Assembly: GCF_002263495.1 (NCBI RefSeq)
Contig: NZ_CP022753.1
Span: 744,001-808,000, forward strand
Reading direction: 5' to 3'
DNA length: 64,000 bases
Origin: Nocardiopsis gilva YIM 90087
GTDB lineage: Bacteria; Actinomycetota; Actinomycetes; Streptosporangiales; Streptosporangiaceae
Numbering within the stretch: position 1 is the stretch's first letter; every line of letters begins with the position of its first letter. The position numbers were made by a program, and so were the translations under genes. The notes under the pieces are model-generated. The model was not told where the DNA came from and ran no database searches. It saw only the letters and a list, made by a program, of their open reading frames with translations. Positions 16,612 through 25,785 of the stretch are shown in pieces.

Positions 16612-18033
16612 GTGCCGAGAACAGCCCTCGAATCCGCGCAGGACAGCCCCGGCACGACGCGCATCCCCTTCGTCGTGCTGCTGCCCATCGTGCTCGGCAC
16701 GCTGCTCAACGCCCTGAACTCCTCGATGATCGCGGTGGCCCTGCTGGACATCCAGCGGGCCTTCGACGCCGGACCCGCCGTCATCTGGCTCGTCTCCGGC
16801 CTCTACCTGGCCACCGCCGTGGCGCAGCCCACCATGGGTCGGCTCGCCGATACGCTCGGCGCCCGTCCGGTGTTCTGTGTCGGTTTGGTCCTGGTCCTGG
16901 TCGCGGCGGTCGCCGCCCCCTTCGCCCCGGGGCTCGGCTGGCTCATCGCCGCCCGGGTGCTGCTCGGGGTGGGCACCTCCGCCGCCTACCCCGCCGGAAT
17001 GTCCATGATCCGGGCCTGGTCCGCCGCGCACAGCACCCCTGGGGCCGCCCCGATCGGCGGGCTGGGCGCGATCTCGGCGGCGTCCCAGGTCGCGGTCGCT
17101 CTGGGGCCGCCGCTCGGTGGTGTGCTCGTCCAGTTCGCCGACTGGAGCGCCATCTTCTGGATCAACGTCCCGATCACGCTGACCTCGCTCGTCATGGCCC
17201 TGATCTGGCTCCCCGCGGACGCGCCGGACCGTCGGCCTGGCGTCGGAAACCTGCTCAGAGAACTCGACCTGCTCGGCATGGCGCTGTTCGTCGGCCAGCT
17301 CACCGGCCTGATGGCGTTCCTGCTCTCCCTGTCCGAAGAGCACCCCCGCTGGTGGGCGCTGGCCTGCTTCGCCGTGCTGCTGATCGCCCTGGTGCTGTGG
17401 GAGCTGCGCCGCGAACGGCCCTTCTTGGACCTGCGCATGCTCACTGGCAATCTCGGGCTGACCGGCACCTACGTGCGCTGCGCCGCGACGTACGTGGTCT
17501 TCTACGCCATCACCTACGCGCTGCCGCAGTGGCTCCAACTGGGCCGGGGGCTCTCGGAGGCCCAGTCCGGGCTGGTCATGCTGCCCGTCGCGGCACTGGG
17601 CTTCCTCACCACCGTGTGGGCCACCCGGCTCACTCACCGCAGGGGTCTGCGCACCGTGCTCGTCACCGGCTCCATCGCCCTGTGCGTCGGCAGCGCGGCG
17701 CTGATCGTCACGGGAAGCGCCGCACCCCTGTGGGTGATCGTCCTCATCGCCGCCGTTCTCGGACTCCCGACCGGCTTCAACAACCTCGGAAACCAGACCC
17801 TGCTCTACCGGACCGCGCCGCAGGACCAGATGGGCATCGCCTCAGGCCTCTTCCGCACGTCGCAGTACATCGGCGCCAACCTCGCCGCCGCCCTCGTCGG
17901 CGTGACCCTCGGCGGCTCGGCGGACGATTCCGGCCTCCATCTCCTCGGCGCCGCCATCACGGCAATCAGCCTTGGGCTGCTGGTCAGCTCGGTCCTGTCC
18001 CGGCACGCGCGCGACACCGCGTCGGACGGCTGA
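16612..18033 (+). CDS. MFS drug exporter, DHA2 (EmrB/QacA) family
   Basis: 473 residues with 14 predicted helices. Typical features are LNALNSSMIAVALLDIQ in helix 1, WLVSGLYLATAVAQPTMGRLAD (helices 2-3 with the loop motif A) and the motif C-like region around LGPPLGGVLV. GTG 16612 follows GAGAGGA. It is co-transcribed with the MarR gene and probably confers efflux of a toxic compound. A damaged partial copy of its 3' end lies at about 28483-28660. Confidence 0.9.
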   Translation: MPRTALESAQDSPGTTRIPFVVLLPIVLGTLLNALNSSMIAVALLDIQRAFDAGPAVIWLVSGLYLATAVAQPTMGRLADTLGARPVFCVGLVLVLVAAVAAPFAPGLGWLIAARVLLGVGTSAAYPAGMSMIRAWSAAHSTPGAAPIGGLGAISAASQVAVALGPPLGGVLVQFADWSAIFWINVPITLTSLVMALIWLPADAPDRRPGVGNLLRELDLLGMALFVGQLTGLMAFLLSLSEEHPRWWALACFAVLLIALVLWELRRERPFLDLRMLTGNLGLTGTYVRCAATYVVFYAITYALPQWLQLGRGLSEAQSGLVMLPVAALGFLTTVWATRLTHRRGLRTVLVTGSIALCVGSAALIVTGSAAPLWVIVLIAAVLGLPTGFNNLGNQTLLYRTAPQDQMGIASGLFRTSQYIGANLAAALVGVTLGGSADDSGLHLLGAAITAISLGLLVSSVLSRHARDTASDG

Positions 18034-18145
18034 TCCCGATCACGTCCCTGGCGGTCCCCTGCCCCTGGACCGCCACGGGCTTCGGCCCGCTCACCTCGGC
18101 GTGCGCCCGCGCGCCCGAGCCCCCTCACCCGGAAAGGAACCCTCC

Positions 18146-18736
18146 ATGCCCGTCACCGACCTCAAAGCCCGCTGCGCGCTCGTCGTCTTGGACGTACAGC
18201 AGGGCGTCGTCTCGCTGCCCCTCCAGCCGCACCCCGCCGAGCGGGTCGTCGGCAACAGTGCGCGTCTGGCAACGGCGTTCCGCGCTGCCGGGCTGCCCGT
18301 CGTCCTCGTCAACGTCGCCCACGGCCCCGACGGCGGGGCCGCACTGCGGCCCAACGCCGACGTGTCGCCCTACCCGCCCTCCCTGGACCCCGAGTTCGAA
18401 CGGCTCGCTCCCGAACTCGCGCCGGAGCCTGGCGACCTGCTGATCACCAAGCGGCAGTGGGGCGCCTTCACCGGGACCGAACTCGACTTGCAGATGCGCC
18501 GCCGCGGTATCGAAGAGCTCGTCCTCACCGGCGTCGCCACCAACCTGGCGGTTGAGTCCACCGCCAGGTTCGCCTACGAGCTCGGCTTCGACGTCGTCGT
18601 CGCCGAGGACGCGACGAGCACGTTCTCGGCCGAGCACCAGGACTTCGCCATCCAGCGAATCCTGCCGATGATCGCTCGCGTCGACACCACCGACGCCGTG
18701 CTCAAGGCTCTCCCGGCGGCCCCGGCCAGCAGCTGA
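18146..18736 (+). CDS. Isochorismatase-fold hydrolase lacking the usual Cys
   Basis: 196 residues, start ATG 18146 behind GGAAAGGA. The fold is clear: ALVVLDVQQGVV with the catalytic Asp, TKRQWGAFTGTELD with the Lys, and the nucleophile loop TGVATNLAVESTAR. In cysteine hydrolases of this family the loop reads T-N-x-C-V-E-S-T; here the cysteine is alanine. The protein may therefore act by another mechanism, as true isochorismatases do, or be inactive. It follows the MFS gene and may be in its operon. Confidence 0.85.
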   Translation: MPVTDLKARCALVVLDVQQGVVSLPLQPHPAERVVGNSARLATAFRAAGLPVVLVNVAHGPDGGAALRPNADVSPYPPSLDPEFERLAPELAPEPGDLLITKRQWGAFTGTELDLQMRRRGIEELVLTGVATNLAVESTARFAYELGFDVVVAEDATSTFSAEHQDFAIQRILPMIARVDTTDAVLKALPAAPASS

Positions 18737-18799
18737 CGCCGCGCCCACCCCGACCCCCGCAGCCCCCCGCTCCACATCGCAAGCAGTCTGATGAGACAG

Positions 18800-18980
18800 G
18801 AGTTGCGGTTCCCACGAGCGTGAGCACGTCCTGGCAGCGGCCGCGACCGGCGGGCTGGGCGCCTACGCCGTCCAGATCGTCGAACTTCGGGGCCGCCCCC
18901 CGGCCACGGACGGTTTCCCCACCCTGTCCGTGGCCGAGGCGTCCGGCGTGTGCGAACCGCGGCTCGACCTGTACTGGGAT
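18800..18980 (+). pseudogene. Oxidoreductase remnant
   Basis: A short coherent stretch translates to a nucleotide-binding fragment (VLAAAATGGLGAYAVQIVEL) like the middle of a medium-chain quinone/alcohol dehydrogenase, with no start, N-terminal half or C-terminus. I read it as the relic of a larger gene. Nothing else is seen between 18737 and 18983. Confidence 0.4.
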
Positions 18981-18983
18981 GGC

Positions 18984-20438
18984 TCACTCGGCATGAGACC
19001 CTGTCCGATCGCGCAACTCGGCCGGTCGAGGGACGGTCAGCAGGGTGAGAGCGGCCGCGATCAGCCATAGGGCGACGGACAGCATGCCGACCAGGTGAAG
19101 TCCGGACGTGAAGTCCGCAGGCGCCGACGGATCGTGAACCATGGCGCCGAACACGGCGATTCCCAGGGCGCCTGCGGCCTGGCGAGCGGTGTTGTTCACG
19201 CCGGAGGACAGCCCTGGCCGCTCCGGGGGGCCGGCCTGGAGGGCTGCCGCCACGACCGAGGGGGTCAGCAGGCCCATGCCCAGCCCGATGCCCAGCAGTG
19301 CGGGGGCGAGCACGAGATAGGAGCTGTCCGGGCCGATCAGCGGCAGGAATGCGGCCCCGACGGCACCGAGGACCAGGCCGCCGAGCATCGGGGGACGGGG
19401 GCCGTAACGCGCGGCGAGACGACCGGTCAGTGGGGCGCAGACGGCGAGGGGGAGGAACAGTGGCAGCAGCATGGCTCCGGCGGTCAGGGGGTCGTGGTGC
19501 TGGACTCCCTGCAGGTACAGGGTGATCACGAAGACCGCGCCGATGCCGACGAAGTTCATGATGGCGGCGACCACGTTGGCGCCCACGAAGTCGGCCTTGC
19601 GCAGCAGGGCCGGGGGAAGCATCGGGTCCGGTGTCCGCCTCTCCCACAGCGCCAGAGCGACAGCGGCGCCGATGGCGACCAGAGCCGACCAGAGCGTGGA
19701 GCTGGAGACCCCTGCGTGCCCGGTGGTGATCACGCAGTACACCAGGGCCGTCAGAACGACCGCGGTCCCGATCGCGCCGATCGCGTCCAGCCGGTGCCCT
19801 CGGGCCGGTCGGTCCTTGCTCACCAGCTTCTGCGTGAGGTACAGCGCCACCGCGACAACCGGCAGGTTGATCAGGAAGACCGCGCGCCATCCAGCGGCAG
19901 TGACGAGGACGCCTCCCAGTAGGGGGCCTGCCGGCAGGGCCAGCGCCGAGACGCCCGCCCAGATGCCCAGGGCACGGGCCTGTTCCGCGCGTTCGGGAAA
20001 TGTCGTGTTCACTACGGCCAGGGTGCTGGGCAGCAGCAGGGCGGCAGCCAGTCCTTGGAGTGCGCGAGCACCGACCAGTGTGGCGGTTCCCGGGGCGAGG
20101 CCACACAGCAACGAGGCAACCCCGAACAACCCCAGGCCCGTGAGGACAACGGTCCTGTGCCCCAGCCGGTCCCCCACCACACCTCCCAGGAGCAGGAAAG
20201 CGGCAAGGATCACGGTGTAGGAGTCGACGACCCACTGCATCCCCGCAAGTCCGCTGTGCAATGCCGTACCGATGTGCGGAAGGGCCACATTCACCACGGT
20301 CACATCGAGCTGCACCAGGAACATGCCCGTGCACATCACGGCCAAGATCCATCGACGTGCCGCGACCGACGTGGTATCCATGCGGTCAGGGCGGAGCCGG
20401 GAAGTCGAAGAAGTCGTCGATGACGTCATGGGCGACAT
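18984..20438 (-). CDS. MFS drug exporter, DHA2 family
   Basis: 484 residues and 14 helices. Hallmarks are FLVQLDVTVVNVALPHIG (helix 1), QWVVDSYTVILAAFLLLGG, GDRLGHR (motif A), and ALALPAGPLLGGVLV (motif C). The start is likely ATG 20438; internal ATGs at 20408 and 20381 are alternatives. It is divergent from an ArsR-type gene, and a palindrome shared with a second ArsR gene sits in the 57-bp gap, so it is probably derepressed by that regulator's ligand. Confidence 0.88.
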   Translation of the reverse strand: MSPMTSSTTSSTSRLRPDRMDTTSVAARRWILAVMCTGMFLVQLDVTVVNVALPHIGTALHSGLAGMQWVVDSYTVILAAFLLLGGVVGDRLGHRTVVLTGLGLFGVASLLCGLAPGTATLVGARALQGLAAALLLPSTLAVVNTTFPERAEQARALGIWAGVSALALPAGPLLGGVLVTAAGWRAVFLINLPVVAVALYLTQKLVSKDRPARGHRLDAIGAIGTAVVLTALVYCVITTGHAGVSSSTLWSALVAIGAAVALALWERRTPDPMLPPALLRKADFVGANVVAAIMNFVGIGAVFVITLYLQGVQHHDPLTAGAMLLPLFLPLAVCAPLTGRLAARYGPRPPMLGGLVLGAVGAAFLPLIGPDSSYLVLAPALLGIGLGMGLLTPSVVAAALQAGPPERPGLSSGVNNTARQAAGALGIAVFGAMVHDPSAPADFTSGLHLVGMLSVALWLIAAALTLLTVPRPAELRDRTGSHAE

Positions 20439-20453
20439 CGTCGCGTGTTAACC

Positions 20454-20470
20454 GTTCGGTATGAACCGAA
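20454..20470. promoter_or_regulatory. Operator, copy 1 (TTCGGTTCATACCGAAC)
   Basis: Read on the minus strand this 17-mer matches the site at 21535-21551 at 16 of 17 positions and is an inverted repeat (TTCGGT/ACCGAA). It lies between the divergent exporter and ArsR-type genes, placed to control both. Confidence 0.7.
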
Positions 20471-20495
20471 ATATCCAAGAAATCGGGACTCAGCC

Positions 20496-20804
20496 ATGCC
20501 TCCCCTCCGGAATCAGTCGAAGGCCGGACTGAACCTGGCCACAGCCGCAGCGCAGTTTGCGGTGCCCGCCCGTGTGGAGATACTTCTCGCCCTGACCGAC
20601 GGCGAAAAACGAACAGCGGGTGAGCTGGCGGCGATTGCCGAAATCTCCCCCTCCACCGCCAGTGGTCATCTGTCCGGCCTGCTGGACAGCGGTTTGCTCA
20701 CGCTCGAACGGCGCGGACAGCGCCGCTTCTACCGACTGGCCGGGCCGCAGGTGAAAACGGCACTCGACTCTCTGCGGTCGCTGGCTGAATTCGGCCGGGT
20801 ATGA
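20496..20804 (+). CDS. ArsR-type winged-helix regulator, small
   Basis: 102 residues that are almost entirely a winged helix: RVEILLALTDGEKRTAGELA, then the recognition helix ISPSTASGHLSGLLDSGLL and wing ERRGQRRFYRLAG. No metal-binding cysteines are visible, so a metal sensor is unlikely. ATG 20496 was chosen because the palindromic operator lies just upstream. It probably represses the divergent exporter and itself. Confidence 0.85.
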   Translation: MPPLRNQSKAGLNLATAAAQFAVPARVEILLALTDGEKRTAGELAAIAEISPSTASGHLSGLLDSGLLTLERRGQRRFYRLAGPQVKTALDSLRSLAEFGRV

Positions 20805-20815
20805 AGAACCGCCGT

Positions 20816-21544
20816 TCACGCCGGTGCCAGGGCCTGAAGGGTGGAGTCATCGAAGTCGAACACCTCACGCATGCCGTGCAGGCCGACATCGGTCACCACA
20901 ATGGCACGTTCTTTCTCCCGACGACGCTGGATCCACCCCAGGTCGAACATTCTGGCGGCCAGCTTCGCACCCAGCGCTCCGGCCAGGTGATGTCGGCGCA
21001 CTGTCCAGTCCACGCAGCCTCGGGCGAGGGGACGTCGTCCTTTCCGCGCGGCGTCACAGGTGACGTCCAGAGGGACGTGGGCATCCCATGCCGCCTGGTC
21101 CACCTCCAAGGCTGCGTCCCGTTCGTAGAGCAGGCCCCGCTGCCGTAGGGCATCGGTCACGGCAACGCCCAGGTGGCCTGCCAGATGGTCGTAGCACAGC
21201 CGGGCCCGACCCAGCTCCTCGTGCCGCCGCACCGATCGCAAGGAGTTGGGTCTGCGCTGCGGCGCGATCACCGCGAGCGCCTCCAACGCCCGTCCCACCA
21301 GGGGATCCGCGACACGGTAGTAGGTGTGTCGGCCACAGCGCTCCGTATCCAGCAGACCGCTGTCGACGAGGCGCGCGAGATGCTCACTGGCCGTGGACTT
21401 GCTGACGCCCGCGATTCTGGCGAGTTCGGTGGCGGGCAGGCGGAGGCCGTCCATCAGCGCGGTGACCATGGCTGCCCGGGAGGCGTCACCCAACAGAGCC
21501 GCGACAGACGCGATGTCGGAACCGTCGCCCACAGTTCGGTTCAT
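20816..21544 (-). CDS. ArsR-type regulator with C-terminal ligand domain
   Basis: 242 residues. The N-terminal 85 residues are a winged helix (MVTALMDGLRLPATELA, SKSTASEHLARLVDSGLL, ERCGRHTYYRVAD). A further 150 residues of unrecognised, partly basic sequence follow, as in larger ArsR/YdfF-like regulators. The start ATG 21544 lies within a palindrome matching the operator at 20454, so the protein is likely autoregulated at the initiation region. It is convergent with the small ArsR gene. Confidence 0.85.
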   Translation of the reverse strand: MNRTVGDGSDIASVAALLGDASRAAMVTALMDGLRLPATELARIAGVSKSTASEHLARLVDSGLLDTERCGRHTYYRVADPLVGRALEALAVIAPQRRPNSLRSVRRHEELGRARLCYDHLAGHLGVAVTDALRQRGLLYERDAALEVDQAAWDAHVPLDVTCDAARKGRRPLARGCVDWTVRRHHLAGALGAKLAARMFDLGWIQRRREKERAIVVTDVGLHGMREVFDFDDSTLQALAPA

Positions 21545-21551
21545 GCCGAAC
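21535..21551. promoter_or_regulatory. Operator, copy 2 (TTCGGTTCATGCCGAAC)
   Basis: A near-identical 17-mer to the site at 20454-20470 with inverted arms GTTCGG/CCGAAC. It overlaps the start codon of the longer ArsR-type gene. Confidence 0.7.
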
Positions 21552-21665
21552 ACCGTACTCGCTACCGTGTTTCTACTCGGCTGTCCCCCACTATGGGCCG
21601 CCCAAGGGCCATCCTCCGACAGAAAGTAAATAGATATCCAAGCGCTGGTAAGGAGCGGCTGAAGC

Positions 21666-22544
21666 ATGGCCGTGAAGGTTATTCAGTACCGCGGCGACTA
21701 CGACGAGAAGCTGTACTGGGAGCGCGTCGACCGAAACCTCGGCTGGCTTGGCGACACGGAGCAGGAGCAGAGGGAACGGCAGGAGAAGCTGCGCGAGGCG
21801 GTCATCGGGATCGTCGGCACCGGCGGTATCGGCGGCGCGGCGGCCACACGCCTGGTGCGGTTGGGGGTGCGGAACCTGAAACTGGCCGACCCGGATGTCT
21901 TCGATATCACCAACATTCAGCGGCAGCTCGGCGCCTCGCTCGACAACGTCGGCCGGAACAAGGCGGAAGTCGTCGCTGAGATGGCGTTCGACCTGGCCCG
22001 GGACGTGAACATCGACGTCTATCCCCAGGGGATAACCCCGGAATCCGCCGAGCACTTCATGGACGGCTGTGACTACGTCATGGACCAGATGGAGTTCTAT
22101 CAGGTCAAGAACCGCTATGCGCTGCACCGGGCATTCCGCGAGAGCGACCGCTGCCGGTTCATGTTCAAGATCCCGACGGTCTCGCACAAGGTGTTCGTGT
22201 TCACCTACACGCATGACTCGATGCCCATCGAGGAGGTCTACGACCTTCCCGAGGACGCCCCCGTCGATGACCACGCCACGCGTCGTCTGATGGAGCGGAT
22301 CATGCCGGAAATCCCGGAGTACCCGGGCGCGGAGATGCTGGACAAATGGTTCGTGCACATGCGGCGAATGCCGATCTTCGGTGCGTGTCCTCCACTGGCC
22401 GAAGGGCTCCTCGTGGAGCGTCTCGCTCAGGAGATCATGGATATCCCCGGACGCGCGAAGTTGCCTGTCCAGCCGGGCTACGCCGTGTTCGACTCTCTTA
22501 CCTGGGAGTCCAAGATCGTCGACCGGGCTTGGTGGGCCAAGTGA
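21666..22544 (+). CDS. ThiF/E1-like adenylyltransferase
   Basis: 292 residues. The nucleotide-binding Rossmann motif is GIVGTGGIGGAAATRLVRLG, followed by the E1 signature DPDVFDITNIQRQ and NKAEVV. E1-like enzymes adenylate a C-terminal glycine of a ubiquitin-like protein or peptide, or activate another carboxylate. No CxxC zinc pairs are visible and no ThiS/MoaD-like partner is in the window. The next gene starts within its stop codon. The ATG follows AAGGAGCGGCTGAAGC. The substrate is unknown. Confidence 0.85.
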   Translation: MAVKVIQYRGDYDEKLYWERVDRNLGWLGDTEQEQRERQEKLREAVIGIVGTGGIGGAAATRLVRLGVRNLKLADPDVFDITNIQRQLGASLDNVGRNKAEVVAEMAFDLARDVNIDVYPQGITPESAEHFMDGCDYVMDQMEFYQVKNRYALHRAFRESDRCRFMFKIPTVSHKVFVFTYTHDSMPIEEVYDLPEDAPVDDHATRRLMERIMPEIPEYPGAEMLDKWFVHMRRMPIFGACPPLAEGLLVERLAQEIMDIPGRAKLPVQPGYAVFDSLTWESKIVDRAWWAK

Positions 22545-23533
22545 CGCGTCCCGCCAGAGTCGTCCTCCTCTCGGAGGCGAACTCGAAATTCGGAGCTCCC
22601 TTACTGGCGGATCTTCTGGCGCACCCTGACGTGGAAGTGGTCGGACTCCTCACCCGCAGCCCTGGGGTGTTATGCAGCTACTACCTCGACGAGCCAGACC
22701 CTGTCGACCTGGCGGAGCAGGGAGCCCGCGCACGGATCCCCGTCCTGCGCCCGAAGAACGTCAACGACCCGGAAGCGATCACGGCTCTCAATGCCCTAGA
22801 ACCGGACTACCTGCTGATCGCTAATTTCCAGCAGATCCTCCGGGAACCCGTACTCGCCCTACCCCGCCGGGCGGTCATCAACTTCCACCCCAGCCCCCTT
22901 CCGCGCTATGCGGGTCTCGCGCCGTTCTTCTGGATGGCGCTGAACGAAGAGAAGGATGCCGGCGTCACCGCGTTGATCACCACGCCGGGGGTAGATGAGG
23001 GACCTGTACTCGCCCAGCGTCCCGTTCGGCTCAACGGCACGGAAACCTCGGGGGAGATCCGCGACCGGCTTTTCACGGAATCCCGCAGCCTGCTCCATGA
23101 TGTGGTCCCCCGGCTGGCAACGGGAGAACTCACGGCGGTTCCCCAGGACACGCGACAGAGAAGCTACTTCTCCAATCCGAGGCCTGAAGACACCGTCATC
23201 GACTGGTCCTGGACGGCGGACCGCGTGATGCGCGTGGTGCGGGCATGTGCTCCCCAGCCCGGTGCCCTGATCGCCATGAACGGTGGCGAGATCCGTATCC
23301 ACGACGCGCGCATACTCTCCGAAGCGAGGGCTCCGGCGCCGGTGGCCGCTCCGGGCACCGTCGGGTCCGACGCTCGGCATGGGTTGGCCATCTCCTGCGC
23401 GGACGCGTGGATCGAAGTGGTTTCGCTGAGTTGGCACCCCGAAACGGTGCTGACCGGCCATCACCAAGGGCTGCGCGTCGACCACCATCTCTCCCCAGAC
23501 CTGGCGGGACTCCTCGCGTCTCGCGGCGAATAG
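22541..23533 (+). CDS. Formyltransferase-family protein
   Basis: 330 residues related to methionyl-tRNA/UDP-sugar formyltransferases. The catalytic Asn-His-Asp set is visible in INFHPSPLPRYAG and DEGPVLAQ, and a C-terminal domain resembling the Fmt OB-fold follows. GTG 22541 overlaps the ThiF stop (GTGA), so the two genes are translationally coupled and likely act together. It is not the housekeeping tRNA enzyme by context. The acceptor that is formylated is unknown. Confidence 0.85.
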   Translation: MTRPARVVLLSEANSKFGAPLLADLLAHPDVEVVGLLTRSPGVLCSYYLDEPDPVDLAEQGARARIPVLRPKNVNDPEAITALNALEPDYLLIANFQQILREPVLALPRRAVINFHPSPLPRYAGLAPFFWMALNEEKDAGVTALITTPGVDEGPVLAQRPVRLNGTETSGEIRDRLFTESRSLLHDVVPRLATGELTAVPQDTRQRSYFSNPRPEDTVIDWSWTADRVMRVVRACAPQPGALIAMNGGEIRIHDARILSEARAPAPVAAPGTVGSDARHGLAISCADAWIEVVSLSWHPETVLTGHHQGLRVDHHLSPDLAGLLASRGE

Positions 23534-23697
23534 CCCTCGAAAAGGTCGGCCGTGACTGATTCCCGGAGCCGGAAGAATTTGTGAATCGCCACGGTCGGGG
23601 GCATCCGGGAATGCTGCGGCTGGAATTTCCGCCCTATATTCATCCCCCTTCTGTTCCTCATTCGCGTAAGACGCCTTTGTGCTTAGGGAGAATTCCC

Positions 23698-25785
23698 GTG
23701 CCTGACCGACAGTCGACCGCTACGCACTGTCCTTACTGCGCACTGCAGTGCGGAACCCACCTGCGTCACTCGGACGGCGTGACGACAGTGCAGCCATCCG
23801 ACTTCCCGACCAACCAGGGCGGGTTGTGCACGAAGGGATGGACCGCACCGAGTCTCCTGGACACCGCGTCCCGCCTGCGCTCTCCCCTGGTGCGCGGTCC
23901 GGACGGGGAGCTGGCGCCGTCCGACTGGGACACCGCACTGGATGTCGTCTCCGACCGCATCGCCCGGATCAGGGACGAGCACGGCCCGGACGCGGTTGGC
24001 GTGTTCGGCGGAGGCGGCCTGACCAACGAGAAGGCGTACCTCCTGGGAAAGTTCGCCCGGGTCGCACTGGGAACAAGCCAGATCGACTACAACGGGCGCT
24101 TCTGCATGTCCTCGGCCGCCGTTGCCGGCACCGCCGCGTTCGGCGTCGACCGCGGGCTTCCGTTCCCGGTCACCGACCTCGGACAGGCGGAGACGATCCT
24201 TCTCGCGGGCGCGAATCCGGCCGAAACGATGCCACCTCTGATGCGGCACCTGTCGCGGGCGAAGCTGATCGTGATCGACCCTCGCCGTACCCGTACGGCC
24301 GAGAGCGCCGCGCTCCACCTGCAGCCCGTGCCCGGGACCGATCTCGCCCTGGCGCTGGGGCTGCTGCACCTGACGGTCACCGAAGGCCTGCTCGACAAGG
24401 ACTACCTGGCCGAGCGCACCACCGGCTTCGAGGACGCCTGGGAGCGGGCGCTGTCCTGGTGGCCGGAGCGGGTCGAGCGGGTCACGGGTGTGCCGGTCGC
24501 CGAGCAACGCGAAGCGGTACACATGCTCGGCGCGGCTGAGCGGGCCTATGTTCTGACCGGTCGCGGCGCCGAGCAGCACAGCAAGGGCACCGACACGGTC
24601 GCCGCGTTCATCGATCTCGCGCTCGCCTTGGGCCTACCAGGCCGCGAGGGCAGCGGCTATGGCTGCCTCACCGGCCAGAGCAACGGTCAGGGCGGGCGCG
24701 AGCTGGGCCAGAAGGCCGACCAGCTCCCCGGCTACCGGTCGATCACCGACCCCGAGGCACGAGCCCGGATCGCCGAGGTGTGGGGCGTAGCCCCCGAGGC
24801 CCTCCCCGGTCCGGGCCGCAGCGCCTACGAGCTCTTCGACGCACTGGGTACAGCAGGCGGGCCGCGTGCGCTGCTGGTCTTCGACTCGAACCCGGCCGTC
24901 TCGGCCCCGCGCTCCGACCGTGTCACCGAACGGCTCGCCTCCCTGGACCTGCTCGTGGTGGCCGATTTCGTGCCGTCGGAGACCGCGCAACTGGCCGATG
25001 TGGTCCTTCCGGTGACCCAGTGGGCAGAGGAAGAGGGCACCATGACCAACCTGGAGGGCCGGGTGCTGCGGCGGCGCCGACTGCTGTCCCCGCCCCCCGA
25101 GGTCCGCAGCGACCTGGACATCCTGCACGGCCTCGCGGTGCGCCTCGGCGAGCCCGGACACCGCTTCCCCACCGAACCGCGCGAAGTATTCGCCGAATTG
25201 CGCCGCGCCACCATGGGCGGCAAGGCCGACTACTCCGGCATCACCTATGACCGGCTCGACGCCGGTGAGGCCCTGCACTGGCCATGCCCGCTGCTCCCGG
25301 AGAGCCGCGCGCCGCACCCCGGCACACCGCGCCTGTTCCTGGACCGCTTCGCGCACCCGGACGGGCGCGCCCGGTTCGCCGCGGTGGACCACCGAGCCCC
25401 CGCTGAGACGACCGACGACGCCTACCCCTTGTACGCCACCACCGGGCGAGTCCTGGCCCAGTACCAGACGGGCGCGCAGACCCGCAGGGTTCCCGAGCTC
25501 AACGAGGCCGTGCCCGAGCCGTTCGTCGAGATCCACCCCGACACCGCCGAACGAGCCGGGCTGCGCCACGACGATCGGGCCGCGGTCATCTCGGCACGGG
25601 GCCGCACGGTGGCTCGCGTCCGGCTGGACGGCAGTCTTCGTACGGACACTGTCTTTCTGCCGTTCCACTTCCCGGGCGACGGCCGGGCCAACCTGATCAC
25701 CAATACCGTCCTGGACCCGCAGAGCAAGATGCCCGAGTTCAAGGTCTGCGCGGTCCGTATCGAACCGATTTCGGAGCCGGCATGA
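23698..25785 (+). CDS. Molybdopterin oxidoreductase, assimilatory nitrate reductase-like
   Basis: 695 residues. An N-terminal [4Fe-4S] site is formed by HCPYCALQCGTHL with the fourth Cys in GGLCTKGW, followed by the bis-MGD domains (GVFGGGGLTNEKAYLLGKF, GRFCMSSAA) and the C-terminal dinucleotide-binding domain. GTG 23698 follows AGGGAG with seven bases between. It is coupled by 4-bp overlap to two flavoproteins of the nitrite-reductase-reductase type, which points to cytoplasmic nitrate assimilation. Formate dehydrogenase-like chemistry is the main alternative. Confidence 0.85.
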   Translation: MPDRQSTATHCPYCALQCGTHLRHSDGVTTVQPSDFPTNQGGLCTKGWTAPSLLDTASRLRSPLVRGPDGELAPSDWDTALDVVSDRIARIRDEHGPDAVGVFGGGGLTNEKAYLLGKFARVALGTSQIDYNGRFCMSSAAVAGTAAFGVDRGLPFPVTDLGQAETILLAGANPAETMPPLMRHLSRAKLIVIDPRRTRTAESAALHLQPVPGTDLALALGLLHLTVTEGLLDKDYLAERTTGFEDAWERALSWWPERVERVTGVPVAEQREAVHMLGAAERAYVLTGRGAEQHSKGTDTVAAFIDLALALGLPGREGSGYGCLTGQSNGQGGRELGQKADQLPGYRSITDPEARARIAEVWGVAPEALPGPGRSAYELFDALGTAGGPRALLVFDSNPAVSAPRSDRVTERLASLDLLVVADFVPSETAQLADVVLPVTQWAEEEGTMTNLEGRVLRRRRLLSPPPEVRSDLDILHGLAVRLGEPGHRFPTEPREVFAELRRATMGGKADYSGITYDRLDAGEALHWPCPLLPESRAPHPGTPRLFLDRFAHPDGRARFAAVDHRAPAETTDDAYPLYATTGRVLAQYQTGAQTRRVPELNEAVPEPFVEIHPDTAERAGLRHDDRAAVISARGRTVARVRLDGSLRTDTVFLPFHFPGDGRANLITNTVLDPQSKMPEFKVCAVRIEPISEPA

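Noticed and set aside
23698-25785. Formate dehydrogenase alpha subunit
   Set aside because: No selenocysteine/Cys context typical of Fdh is seen, and the partners are nitrite-reductase-type flavoproteins; nitrate assimilation fits better, though it is not excluded.
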